Origin: an uncultured Oscillospiraceae bacterium
Lineage (GTDB): Bacteria; Bacillota; Clostridia; Oscillospirales; Oscillospiraceae
Assembly: GCA_934597345.1 (NCBI GenBank)
Contig: CAKTRJ010000028.1
Location: forward strand, 1-33,037
Reading direction: 5' to 3'
DNA: 33,037 nt
Below, one piece after another: positions 1 to 7,073 of this stretch. The position numbers and the translations under genes were made by a program. Under the pieces are notes generated by a model. That model was not told the DNA's origin, made no database searches, and saw nothing but the letters and a program-made list of their open reading frames with translations. How positions within the stretch are numbered: the first letter of the stretch is position 1; the number at the start of each line of letters is the position of its first letter.

Positions 1-207
1 GGTGTTATGATGCCTCTGGGTGCGCTGCTGATGTCCCTGATGATCGGCTGGGAGATCGGCCCCGAGGTGGTCAAGGAGGAGTGCGAAGCCACTCCCGGCC
101 ACAAGATGGGCTCCTACGGCTTCTTCAAGATCTGCTGCAAGGTCATCACCCCGCTGTGCATGCTCTTCATCCTGTACGGTCAGGTGGCCAGCTTCTTCGG
201 CCTGTAA
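1..207 (+). CDS. Sodium:neurotransmitter symporter family protein, C-terminal fragment (cut by window edge)
   Basis: Open reading from the first base to a TAA stop at 205-207; the start lies before the window. The 68 visible residues match, almost residue for residue, the last part of the complete symporter encoded at 751-2181, including the segment reading LMSLMIGWEIGPEVVKEE and the final hydrophobic helix ending in FFGL. It is therefore the 3' end of a second copy of the same Na+-coupled amino-acid/neurotransmitter transporter family (NSS/SNF, LeuT fold), an inner-membrane importer. The copies differ mainly in the cytoplasmic stretch before the last helix (about residues 29-40 of the fragment). 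Tandem paralogues suggest local duplication. A hairpin terminator follows at 277-313, so the two copies are probably transcribed separately. Confidence 0.9.
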   Translation, partial: GVMMPLGALLMSLMIGWEIGPEVVKEECEATPGHKMGSYGFFKICCKVITPLCMLFILYGQVASFFGL

Positions 208-276
208 GAGGTTTGTCCTGAAAAGCTGATTTCCGGGACCGCCATCCCGCAGCTCTTCTTACTAAAAAATATGACA

Positions 277-318
277 ACAGGAAACGTCCGCCCTTCCGGC
301 GGACGTTTCCTGTTTCCG
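277..318 (+). terminator. Intrinsic terminator after the first symporter
   Basis: A perfect 16-bp stem (277-292 with 298-313) closes a 5-nt loop. It is preceded by an A-rich run and followed by a short T-containing tail. It lies 70 nt after the stop of the upstream symporter and ends that transcription unit. The T-tract is short, so efficiency is uncertain. Confidence 0.7.
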
Positions 319-597
319 CCTTTGCCGCGAAAAACCCACGGAATTCTCTGTTTCTTCCGGTTTGTTTCGCTGCGATATACGCCTGTTATTCTTGTCAAGC
401 GTAAATTTTTTAACGATCTGACGTTTCCTGTAGTGAAAAACGTATACAGTTTCTGCCAAGAACCGCAAAAAGCTGCCGAAATGGCTTGGCAAATTGTACA
501 GCAAAAGAGCAAAACAAGCGTCATAACATATGCAGATTTCGTTCACAAAATGTTAAAAACATAAAATGCCACGCAAAAATTTTATTAACATTGCTAA

Positions 598-626
598 TTG
601 CGGAAGGTTTTTGAATCCTGTATACT
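598..626 (+). promoter_or_regulatory. Sigma-A-type promoter for the second symporter
   Basis: TTGCGG at 598-603 and TATACT at 621-626 are separated by 17 nt, followed by a T-rich start region. The expected transcript start near 633 leaves a leader of about 118 nt before the ATG at 751. The rest of the 208-597 gap is AT-rich and shows no convincing gene. Confidence 0.6.
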
Positions 627-641
627 TTTTTTACACCCTAA

Positions 642-735
642 ATGGAGGAAATATCATCCATCCCGGGTTCGTTCCGACAGCGTGGCGGCGCTGCGGGATG
701 TTTCCTGTCAATAGACAGGAGGACATATTTTTTAG
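642..735 (+). promoter_or_regulatory. Structured 5' leader of the symporter mRNA
   Basis: The leader contains nested complementary segments. Positions 659-665 pair with 694-700, enclosing 678-682 paired with 689-693. A separate 7-bp perfect hairpin follows (703-709 with 714-720, loop AATA), just before the AAGGAG ribosome site at 737-744. It does not match the glycine, T-box or other riboswitch consensus that I know. The structure so close to the ribosome site could control translation, but that is inference. Confidence 0.4.
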
Positions 736-750
736 TAAGGAGAGAAAACA

Positions 751-2181
751 ATGGAAGAAAGAAAAGGCTTTGGATCCAATTTTGGATTCCTGATGGCTGC
801 TGTCGGTTCGGCGGTCGGCCTGGGCAACATCTGGGGCTTCCCCAATAAGATGGGCGCGTCCGGCGGCTTCACGTTCCTTCTGATCTATCTGGTTCTGGCT
901 GTTTGCTGCGGCTTCATCGTTATGGTGGGCGAGCTGGCCCTGGGCCGTAAGACCGGTCACGGTGCTGTTGGCGCCTATAAGGTGCTCAGCAAGAAGTTCA
1001 GCTGGATGGGCTGGCTGGGCATCCTGTCCGCGTTCTTCATCCTGTTCTTCTACTGCGCGCTGGGCGGCTACTGCATCAAGTACACCGTCCTGAACGTGGG
1101 CGACCTGTTCGGCGCCGGCTTCGGCTCCAACGGCTTGACCGGTGCCGAGATCTTCGGCGCTTTCATGGCCAACCCCACTGAGGCCATCATCTATGGTCTG
1201 ATCTTCGTGGCCCTGACCATGATCATCGTTATGGGCGGTATCGGCGGCGGTATCGAGAAGGTTTGCTCCATCGGCATGCCCGCTCTGTTCATCGCTCTGC
1301 TGATCTGCATCATCCGCGCCTGCACCCTGCCCAACGCCGTGGACGGCCTGAAGTACATGTTCATCCCCGGTTGGGCAGTCGCCAATGGAGTTATTGACAA
1401 AGCACCAAACTTCTTTGAAGTTCTTTCCACAGCCGGTGGTCAGATGTTCTTCTCCCTGTCTCTGGGCATGGGCGCCATGATCACCTACGGTTCCTACCTG
1501 GATAAAAAGGAGAACCTGGAAAAGAACGCCATCCTGATCATCGTCATGGATACCCTGGTGGCCCTGATGGCCGGTCTGTGCGTTATCCCCGGCCGTTTCG
1601 CTCTGGATCCCGAGGGCGCTCTGGGCGGCCCGTCCCTGCTGTTCATCACCATGCAGAACGTGTTCCACAACATGGGCGCTGTGGGTCCCATCTTCGGCAT
1701 CCTGTTCTATCTGCTGGTGGTCTTCGCCGCTATCTCCTCCTCCATCTCCCTGCTGGAGGTCATCGTGGCTCACTTCGTCGACAAGGCCCGCATCGAGGGC
1801 AAGGGCGACAAGCGTAAGGCCTACACCCTGATCGCTGCTGCCGCTGTTGGTCTGGGCTGCATCCTGGTCTGCGCCGACTGCCTGGGCGGTGCCGGTATCC
1901 ATCCCGCAGCACTGCTGGGCATCGAGAATCCCAAGGCATGGGCCGCCGACTGGCTGGACTTCTGGGATATGCTGTCTGAAGGTATCATGATGCCTCTGGG
2001 CGCACTGCTGATGTCCCTGATGATCGGCTGGGAGATCGGCCCCGAGGTGGTCAAGGAAGAGGCGGAGCAGCAGGGCAACAAGTTTGGCGCTTACGGCTTC
2101 TTCAAGGTCTGCGTCAAGGTCATCACCCCGCTGTGCATGCTGCTGATCCTGTACGGTCAGGTCATGTCCTTCTTCGGCTAA
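751..2181 (+). CDS. Sodium-dependent transporter, neurotransmitter:sodium symporter (NSS/SNF) family
   Basis: 476 residues, a normal length for bacterial LeuT/MhsT/TnaT-type transporters. The N-terminus carries the family hallmark of helix 1 (GSAVGLGNIWGFP), which in LeuT lines the Na+ and substrate sites. About 11-12 hydrophobic helices follow, ending in a short C-terminal tail. The product is an inner-membrane symporter probably importing an amino acid with Na+; the substrate cannot be read from sequence. The start at 751 is fixed by AAGGAGAG at 737-744. It is the downstream partner of the fragment at 1-207 and very similar to it. A short patch around 1380-1435 has AT-rich codons unlike the GC-rich codons on either side. 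A strong terminator follows at 2215-2250. Confidence 0.93.
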   Translation: MEERKGFGSNFGFLMAAVGSAVGLGNIWGFPNKMGASGGFTFLLIYLVLAVCCGFIVMVGELALGRKTGHGAVGAYKVLSKKFSWMGWLGILSAFFILFFYCALGGYCIKYTVLNVGDLFGAGFGSNGLTGAEIFGAFMANPTEAIIYGLIFVALTMIIVMGGIGGGIEKVCSIGMPALFIALLICIIRACTLPNAVDGLKYMFIPGWAVANGVIDKAPNFFEVLSTAGGQMFFSLSLGMGAMITYGSYLDKKENLEKNAILIIVMDTLVALMAGLCVIPGRFALDPEGALGGPSLLFITMQNVFHNMGAVGPIFGILFYLLVVFAAISSSISLLEVIVAHFVDKARIEGKGDKRKAYTLIAAAAVGLGCILVCADCLGGAGIHPAALLGIENPKAWAADWLDFWDMLSEGIMMPLGALLMSLMIGWEIGPEVVKEEAEQQGNKFGAYGFFKVCVKVITPLCMLLILYGQVMSFFG

Positions 2182-2214
2182 GGCCCCGTATATTGATACA
2201 CAGTTAAATGTATA

Positions 2215-2252
2215 AAGCAAGACCGGAGCCGCCGCTCCGGTCTTGCTTTTGG
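2215..2252 (+). terminator. Intrinsic terminator after the symporter
   Basis: A perfect 15-bp stem (2215-2229 with 2234-2248) with a CGCC loop, followed by TTTT. It lies 33 nt after the symporter stop codon. Confidence 0.85.
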
Positions 2253-2259
2253 GATAAGA

Positions 2260-2297
2260 TAAAAAGCTGGCGCAAAATCGTAAGATTTTGCGCCAGC
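2260..2297 (-). terminator. Intrinsic terminator of the lipid kinase gene (minus strand)
   Basis: A perfect 14-bp stem (2266-2279 with 2284-2297). Read on the minus strand it is followed by a T5 run (plus-strand A5 just left of the stem). It begins 4 nt after the stop of the minus-strand kinase gene and converges with the symporter terminator. Confidence 0.85.
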
Positions 2298-2301
2298 GAG
2301 C

Positions 2302-3186
2302 TTATACCATCAGCTCAATCGCATGGTGCAGGTTCCGGATCTCCACCCGGGGCTGGCTGGCGGCGTATTCGCCGTCCAGCGACCAGGGAATGATGTCGTC
2401 GGTGGTCAGGATCACATGCGCCACATGGCGGAAGATGATGCCGGGCGCGTTGTACTCCATCCGGGTCAGGGAGCCGATCAGGGTGCTGAGCTCCACGGCG
2501 TTTTTCGGCATCCGCAGCAGCAGCAGCTCAAACTTGCCGTCGTCCATCTGCACATGGTTGGGATCCAGCTTCATCAACCCGCCAAGAGAGGTGGAGTTGC
2601 ATACCGCGCCGAATATATATTCACCCTCGAACACCTCGCCGCCCGCCTCGATGCGGCAGCAGTAGGGCCGCAGGGAATCCAGATCGTTCATGCCCTCGAA
2701 GATATAGGCCAGATGGCCCAGGGCGTTTTTCGCCGCCTGGGTGGCGGAGTAGGAGGCCCGGGTAAAGGCACCGAAGGAGGCCACATAGGCGAAGTACCGG
2801 CCGTTGTGCTGCCCCAGATCCAGCAGCCGGGGCTGCTCGCAGTTGGCGATGGCGTTGGCCGCCGCCATGGGCTGAGACGGAATATGCAGGCTGGCGGCAA
2901 AATCGTTGGTGCTGCCGTGGGGGATATAACCCACAGGCGGCCGCTGCGGCAGTGTCATCAGGCCGCACAGCGTCTCATTCAGGGTGCCGTCGCCGCCGGC
3001 GCAGACCACCAGGTCGAAGTCGCCGCCCAGCTCCGCCGCGGCCCGCTTGGCATCGCCGGGGCCTTCGGTGGTGAACAGCTTGATGAGATACCCCGCCTGC
3101 GACAGCCGGGCCACCACGTCGAACATGGGCGCCATGGAGCGGGTGCGGCCCGCACGGGGATTGACGATGAACAGCAGCTTTTTCAT
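2302..3186 (-). CDS. Diacylglycerol kinase family lipid kinase (DAGK_cat, YegS/DgkB/BmrU type)
   Basis: 294 residues from the ATG at 3186, which has AGGAGG 6 nt upstream; an in-frame upstream start would overlap this ribosome site. The N-terminus has the nucleotide-binding motifs of the diacylglycerol kinase catalytic domain: VNPRAG near residue 8 and GGDGTLNE near residue 70, followed by the PHGSTNDFA segment. Family members phosphorylate diacylglycerol or related lipids at the inner membrane face, recycling lipid from lipoteichoic acid or phospholipid turnover. The exact lipid is unknown. The gene stands alone, with its own terminator, and is divergent from the AI-2E permease gene, each having a 17-nt-spaced promoter. 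Confidence 0.9.
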   Translation of the reverse strand: MKKLLFIVNPRAGRTRSMAPMFDVVARLSQAGYLIKLFTTEGPGDAKRAAAELGGDFDLVVCAGGDGTLNETLCGLMTLPQRPPVGYIPHGSTNDFAASLHIPSQPMAAANAIANCEQPRLLDLGQHNGRYFAYVASFGAFTRASYSATQAAKNALGHLAYIFEGMNDLDSLRPYCCRIEAGGEVFEGEYIFGAVCNSTSLGGLMKLDPNHVQMDDGKFELLLLRMPKNAVELSTLIGSLTRMEYNAPGIIFRHVAHVILTTDDIIPWSLDGEYAASQPRVEIRNLHHAIELMV

Positions 3187-3215
3187 GGGAACCTCCTGCA
3201 AAAGATCGTCCTTCT

Positions 3216-3244
3216 ATTATGCCACAGCCGTTCAGAAAATGCAA
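3216..3244 (-). promoter_or_regulatory. Promoter of the lipid kinase gene
   Basis: On the minus strand, TTGCAT (3244-3239) and CATAAT (3221-3216) are spaced by 17 nt. The predicted start is about 20 nt upstream of the ATG at 3186. Confidence 0.55.
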
Positions 3245-3261
3245 TTCCCTGTTGAAAGCCC

Positions 3262-3290
3262 TTGCAAAACCGCGAAAAAATGAGTATGAT
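3262..3290 (+). promoter_or_regulatory. Promoter of the AI-2E family permease gene
   Basis: TTGCAA (3262-3267) and TATGAT (3285-3290) are separated by 17 nt. The AAGGAGG ribosome site begins about 20 nt further downstream. Confidence 0.6.
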
Positions 3291-3326
3291 GGAAGAAGAA
3301 ATTTTCGCGCGGAAGGAGGCGGCGGT

Positions 3327-4619
3327 ATGAAGGGAAAGGTCTACTGGCGGTGGGGCCTGACGGCGTTTCTGACGGTATGCGCCATTCTGGTGTTTTATGA
3401 CGCCTTTTATCAGGGCGGCACCCTGCAGCATATTCTGGGCAAGCTGGCCCAGGTGCTGGCGCCGGTGTTCTACGGCCTTGCCATGGCCTATCTGCTGACG
3501 CCGCTGGTCAAGTGGTTCGAGCGGGGCATCCTGTGGTGCGTGAGCAAGCTGCGGAAGCGGCTGCCGGACAAGCCGTTGAAGCACGGCAAGGGCCTGCTGC
3601 GGGCCGGAGCCATTCTGCTGACGTGGGCCGTGGTGCTGGCACTGACCTATTGGCTGATGAGCGTGCTGGTCCCCCAGCTGATCGACAGCGTCACCATGCT
3701 GATCAAGAACGCCCGCTACTATTATTATAAAGTGTACCGCTGGGCGGACACCTGGCTGAAGGATCATCCGGAGATCGGCAGCTGGGCCAACGACGTGCTG
3801 AGCGACTATTACAACAACGCCGTCACCAACCTGACCGACACCATTCTGCCCAAGGCGCAGGAGCTGGCGGCAACGCTGACCGGCGGCATCTGGGTGGGCA
3901 TCCGCAGTGTGGTGGGGTTCGCCATGGATCTCATCGTGGGCATCATCATCTCCGTGTACCTGCTGGCCATGAAGGAGAAGAGCCTGGCCCGCTGCTGCAA
4001 GATGATCTACGCCACCATGAAGCAGGAGACGGCGGAACTGGTGCTGACGGGCCTGCACAACACCAATCAGGTGTTTTCCGGCTTTGTCCGGGGCAAGCTG
4101 CTGGACTCGCTGATCATCGGTATCCTGTGCTTCATCGGCTGCTCCATCCTGAAAATGCCTTATACCCCGCTGGTCAGCGTGGTGGTGGGCGTCACCAATG
4201 TGATCCCCTTCTTCGGGCCGTTTCTGGGCGCCATCCCCAGCGCGTTCCTGATCTTGCTGGTCAGCCCGCTGAAGTGCCTGTACTTCATCATTTTCATCAT
4301 CCTTTTGCAGCAGCTGGACGGCAATGTCATCGGCCCGAAGATCCTGGGCGACAGCACCGGCATCTCCAGCTTCTGGGTCATCGTGGCCATTCTGGTGGGC
4401 GGTGGCTTCTTCGGCGTGCCGGGCATGTTCTTCGGCGTGCCGGTGTTTGCCTGCCTGCGGATGCTGGTGAAATGGCTGATGGACCGCCGTTTGACGCGGC
4501 GGGGCATGCCCACTGAGGCCAGCGCCTATGTGGAGCGGAAGGAGGCCCTGCGGCAGTCCCGCACCGCCGGTAACGCGGAGGAAAATCCGGAGGAGGAATC
4601 GGAGGAAAAATCAGAATAA
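3327..4619 (+). CDS. AI-2E family transporter (PF01594)
   Basis: 430 residues from the ATG at 3327, chosen because GGAAGGAGGC lies just upstream; the reading frame is open further 5' but begins before the predicted promoter. About eight hydrophobic helices: two near the N-terminus, a polar stretch with the long amphipathic region typical of the family (about residues 120-190), then a helical block with GVTNVIPFFGPFLGA, a highly recognisable signature of this family. The C-terminal ~40 residues are charged and Glu-rich. The family is named for one AI-2 exporter (TqsA), but most members act as Na+/H+ antiporters or have unknown substrates, so no autoinducer role is implied. Single-gene unit ending in a terminator. 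Confidence 0.9.
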   Translation: MKGKVYWRWGLTAFLTVCAILVFYDAFYQGGTLQHILGKLAQVLAPVFYGLAMAYLLTPLVKWFERGILWCVSKLRKRLPDKPLKHGKGLLRAGAILLTWAVVLALTYWLMSVLVPQLIDSVTMLIKNARYYYYKVYRWADTWLKDHPEIGSWANDVLSDYYNNAVTNLTDTILPKAQELAATLTGGIWVGIRSVVGFAMDLIVGIIISVYLLAMKEKSLARCCKMIYATMKQETAELVLTGLHNTNQVFSGFVRGKLLDSLIIGILCFIGCSILKMPYTPLVSVVVGVTNVIPFFGPFLGAIPSAFLILLVSPLKCLYFIIFIILLQQLDGNVIGPKILGDSTGISSFWVIVAILVGGGFFGVPGMFFGVPVFACLRMLVKWLMDRRLTRRGMPTEASAYVERKEALRQSRTAGNAEENPEEESEEKSE

Positions 4620-4622
4620 CGG

Positions 4623-4650
4623 AAGGGCGGCCCGCGGGCCGTCCTTTTTT
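4623..4650 (+). terminator. Intrinsic terminator after the AI-2E permease
   Basis: GC-rich hairpin (4623-4633 with 4636-4646, one G-U pair, tight loop) followed by TTTTTT, starting 4 nt after the stop. Confidence 0.8.
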
Positions 4651-4690
4651 GTGTTCCATGTATCAGCGGGAGGTATGTTTCACCCTGCGG

Positions 4691-4828
4691 GGCGAGGACG
4701 GCCTCCGGCGGCCCACTTTTGCCGTGCGGTGCAAAACCAGATGGATGCTACGGCGGCATAGCCGCCGTAGCATCCGCTGTGCTTACACAGCGTGATCGGG
4801 CAAAAGTACCTCGTCCCCGAGGGGACGA
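4691..4828 (+). repeat. Cluster of palindromic hairpins (REP/BIME-like)
   Basis: Gene-free stretch with several stacked inverted repeats. A perfect 15-bp stem (4743-4757 with 4761-4775) is followed at once by a perfect 7-bp stem (4776-4782 with 4787-4793). These two are enclosed by 4715-4723 paired with 4799-4807, and a further 8-bp stem lies at 4811-4818 with 4821-4828. The whole can fold into one branched structure. It has no reading frame of interest and resembles a dispersed palindromic repeat or a small structured RNA. There is no obvious promoter. Confidence 0.5.
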
Positions 4829-4924
4829 AACTCCCACAAACCGCCGCTATCACAAAAATTCCTTCTTGTCATATGAGGAAAAGTGTGATACACTGCCCTT
4901 TGAGCCTGCATTTTTACGGGACTC

Positions 4925-5210
4925 TAGTACCATCGATCAATAAGGGCAGACACGGTTTTGACGGGCAGAAATGCGCCCATACTGCGTCAAGTCCCTTGAC
5001 AATACGGCAAGTATTCTCGGCGGGCCTTTTCTTGTCTGGACACATTTCTGCTCCGGCAAAACTGCAAGGCACCTGCCAGCGATGTATTTTCGAGTGATTT
5101 TTGGTTTTTGAGACGCAGGCTTGCTGACGCAAGCCAAGGTGAAAGGGGCAAAAAGCGCCGAAAAGACACGCTGGCAGGCGTGTTTGACCTTGTTGATCGA
5201 TGGTACCATA
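4925..5210. mobile_element. MITE-like element with imperfect ~30-bp terminal inverted repeats
   Basis: The ends are complementary: GTACCATCGATCAA at 4928-4941 is matched by its exact reverse complement at 5193-5206. With scattered mismatches the match continues inward for about 15 more bases (AAGG, CA, ACACG). The 286-bp interior contains no transposase, only weak open frames on both strands. This layout fits a non-autonomous miniature inverted-repeat transposable element. A target duplication is not clear beyond a possible TA. It lies just upstream of the binding-protein gene of the ABC importer, so it may carry or displace that operon's promoter. Confidence 0.6.
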
Positions 5211-5242
5211 TTGAAAATTGAATATGGAAACCATTATTTCTG

Positions 5243-5274
5243 TCCCCGCGGAAGGACGCGGGGAGAAAAGGAGA
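5243..5274 (+). promoter_or_regulatory. Hairpin and ribosome site ahead of the binding-protein gene
   Basis: A perfect 8-bp GC-rich stem (5243-5250 with 5257-5264) abuts the AAAAGGAG ribosome site before the ATG at 5280. It could stabilise the mRNA 5' end; no regulator is evident. Confidence 0.4.
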
Positions 5275-5279
5275 AGAAC

Positions 5280-6818
5280 ATGAAGAAACTGGTATCTCTT
5301 TTCCTGTCGCTGGTAATGGTCGGCGCTGTACTCTGCGGATGCGGAGGCGGCAGCGGACAGGGCGACGAAGGAAGTAACGGCTTGCAAAACGAGCGGAAAG
5401 CCAACAACGAGATCGTTGTGGCCATCGCTCAGGACCTGGAAGACAGTCTTGACCCCCACGCGGCAGCGGCGGCAGGAACCAGAGAGGTCTTATTCAACAT
5501 CTATGAGGGACTGGTGAAGATCAGCCCCAATGGTGAATTGATCCCCGCTGTGGCTGAACGCTACGATATCTCGGAGGACGGACTTGTCTACACCTTCACA
5601 TTGCGTGAGGGCGTGAAGTTCCACAATGGCGAGAGCGTGACCGCGGCGGATGTGGTCTATTCCATGAACCGCTGCGCTGACAACTCGGGGGATTCCGCCC
5701 TGGTGTCGGCGTTTTCTGCTATCCAGGACCTGAAAGCCGTGGACGAAAAAACGGTGACCTTCCGGCTGGAGCAGCCCGATCTGGAGCTGATCAACTTCCT
5801 GTCGGCGGCCATCATTCCCGAGGGCAGCGACCCGCAGGCGGGCTTTATCCCCGGCACCGGCCCCTTCAAGCTGGTGTCCCGTTCTCCCCAGGAGAACATC
5901 GTGCTGGAGCGCTTTGACGACTACTGGGGCACCCCCGCCGGCGTCAGCAAGGTGACCTATCAGATCTATGAGGATCCCACCGCGCTGATGATGGCCCTGA
6001 AGGGCGGCAGCGTGGATCTGTGCGCCCACCTGACCAGCGCCCAGACCGCCCAGCTGGGCGACGATTTCACCGTGCTGGAGGGCACCATGAATCTGGTGCA
6101 GGCGGTGTATCTCAACAACGCCAAGGCCCCCTTTGACAACGAGAAGGTGCGGCAGGCCATGAGCTATGCCATCAACCGGCAGGAGATCATGGACATCATG
6201 GCTGACGGCCACGGCACTCCCGTGGGCAGCAGCATCTATCCCAAGCTGGGCAAGTATTTCATGCCGGAGCTGGTGGACTACTATTCCTACGATCCCGCCA
6301 AGGGCAAGGAACTGCTGGCAGAGGCCGGTTATCCCGACGGCTTTGACATGACCATCGCCGTGTCCTCCAACTATCAGCCCCATATGGACACCGCCGAGGT
6401 GGTGGTGCAGCAGCTGGCCGCCATCGGCATCCGCGCCACGGTGCAGCCGGTGGACGCCACCACATGGTATAACGACGTGTATGTGGGCCGCCAGTTCGAC
6501 GCCACCATCACCGGTCTGGACGCCAAGAACACCACCGCCCGCGCCATGCTGGAGCGCTTTGTCTCCGACAACGGCAAGAACTTTATCAACTACAGCAACC
6601 CCGCCTATGACGCGCTGTACGCCAAGGCCCGCGCCTGCACCGACGACGCAGAGCAGATCGCCGTCTATCAGCAGATGGAGACCATGCTGACCGAGACCGC
6701 CGCCAACCTGTACCTGCAGGATATGGCCGATCTGGTGGCCGTCCGCAGCGACCTGACGGGGTACACGTTCTATCCCATCTACGCCCAGGATCTGAGCACG
6801 GTGGCATATAGCGAATAA
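5280..6818 (+). CDS. ABC transporter substrate-binding lipoprotein, peptide/nickel family 5 (SBP_bac_5)
   Basis: 512 residues from the ATG at 5280, fixed by AAAAGGAG upstream; the open frame extends further 5' only into the MITE-like repeat. Residues 1-21 form a lipoprotein signal: two Lys, a hydrophobic core, then LCGC with the likely lipidated Cys21, followed by a Gly/Ser linker. The mature part has the family 5 fold marks, including DPHAAAAAGT near the start, YTFTLREGVKFHNGE and the VRQAMSYAINRQEI segment. It is expected to be anchored outside the membrane and deliver an oligopeptide or similar solute to the permeases encoded downstream. The substrate cannot be told from sequence. It is first gene of a binding protein-permease-permease-ATPase-ATPase set, separated from the rest by a repeat at 6829-7030. 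Confidence 0.92.
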   Translation: MKKLVSLFLSLVMVGAVLCGCGGGSGQGDEGSNGLQNERKANNEIVVAIAQDLEDSLDPHAAAAAGTREVLFNIYEGLVKISPNGELIPAVAERYDISEDGLVYTFTLREGVKFHNGESVTAADVVYSMNRCADNSGDSALVSAFSAIQDLKAVDEKTVTFRLEQPDLELINFLSAAIIPEGSDPQAGFIPGTGPFKLVSRSPQENIVLERFDDYWGTPAGVSKVTYQIYEDPTALMMALKGGSVDLCAHLTSAQTAQLGDDFTVLEGTMNLVQAVYLNNAKAPFDNEKVRQAMSYAINRQEIMDIMADGHGTPVGSSIYPKLGKYFMPELVDYYSYDPAKGKELLAEAGYPDGFDMTIAVSSNYQPHMDTAEVVVQQLAAIGIRATVQPVDATTWYNDVYVGRQFDATITGLDAKNTTARAMLERFVSDNGKNFINYSNPAYDALYAKARACTDDAEQIAVYQQMETMLTETAANLYLQDMADLVAVRSDLTGYTFYPIYAQDLSTVAYSE

Positions 6819-6828
6819 CATTTGATCT

Positions 6829-7030
6829 GTCATTCCGAGCCAGTGCGTACACTGGCGTGGGGAGCGATCCGAGCGCTGCCAGTGGCAGATGAAGCGAGGT
6901 GAGCGAGTGGCAGCGGTCAAAATTTCGGCGGCTTAAATGCCGCAACGAAATTTTGGACACCGCAACAGGGAATCCGTATCCCGATAAAAGAAAGACGGAT
7001 TGCCGCGTCGCTGCGCTCCTCGCAATGACA
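6829..7030. repeat. MITE-like inverted-repeat element inside the ABC importer operon
   Basis: The 202-bp insert starts with TGTCATTCCGAG and ends with the inverted counterpart CTCGCAATGACA. The arms continue, imperfectly, for about 35-45 bp (GGCAATCCG and GAGCGATCCG ends). An internal hairpin pairs CAAAATTTCG with CGAAATTTTG around a GCGGC/GCCGC stem (about 6917-6957). Repeats of this TGTCATTGCGAG type are common in gut Firmicutes and other bacteria. No transposase is encoded. It fills the gap between the binding-protein and first permease genes and may act as a processing or attenuation site. Confidence 0.6.
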
Positions 7031-7073
7031 ATTTCCCCTTCCCAACACAACCAACAAGAAAGAGATGATGACC

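Noticed and set aside
631..2220. Long minus-strand open frame (529 codons) opposite the symporter
   Set aside because: Its translation is His/Asp/Gln-rich and repetitive, the mirror of GC-rich codons of the real transporter on the plus strand; no ribosome site.
4914..5459. Minus-strand open frames across the MITE-like element
   Set aside because: They read through inverted-repeat ends and have no ribosome site; they look like accidental frames in a repeat.
6831..7030. Short coding frames in the repeat (reading ARSAATRQS and similar)
   Set aside because: These are accidental translations of a widespread inverted-repeat element, not genes.
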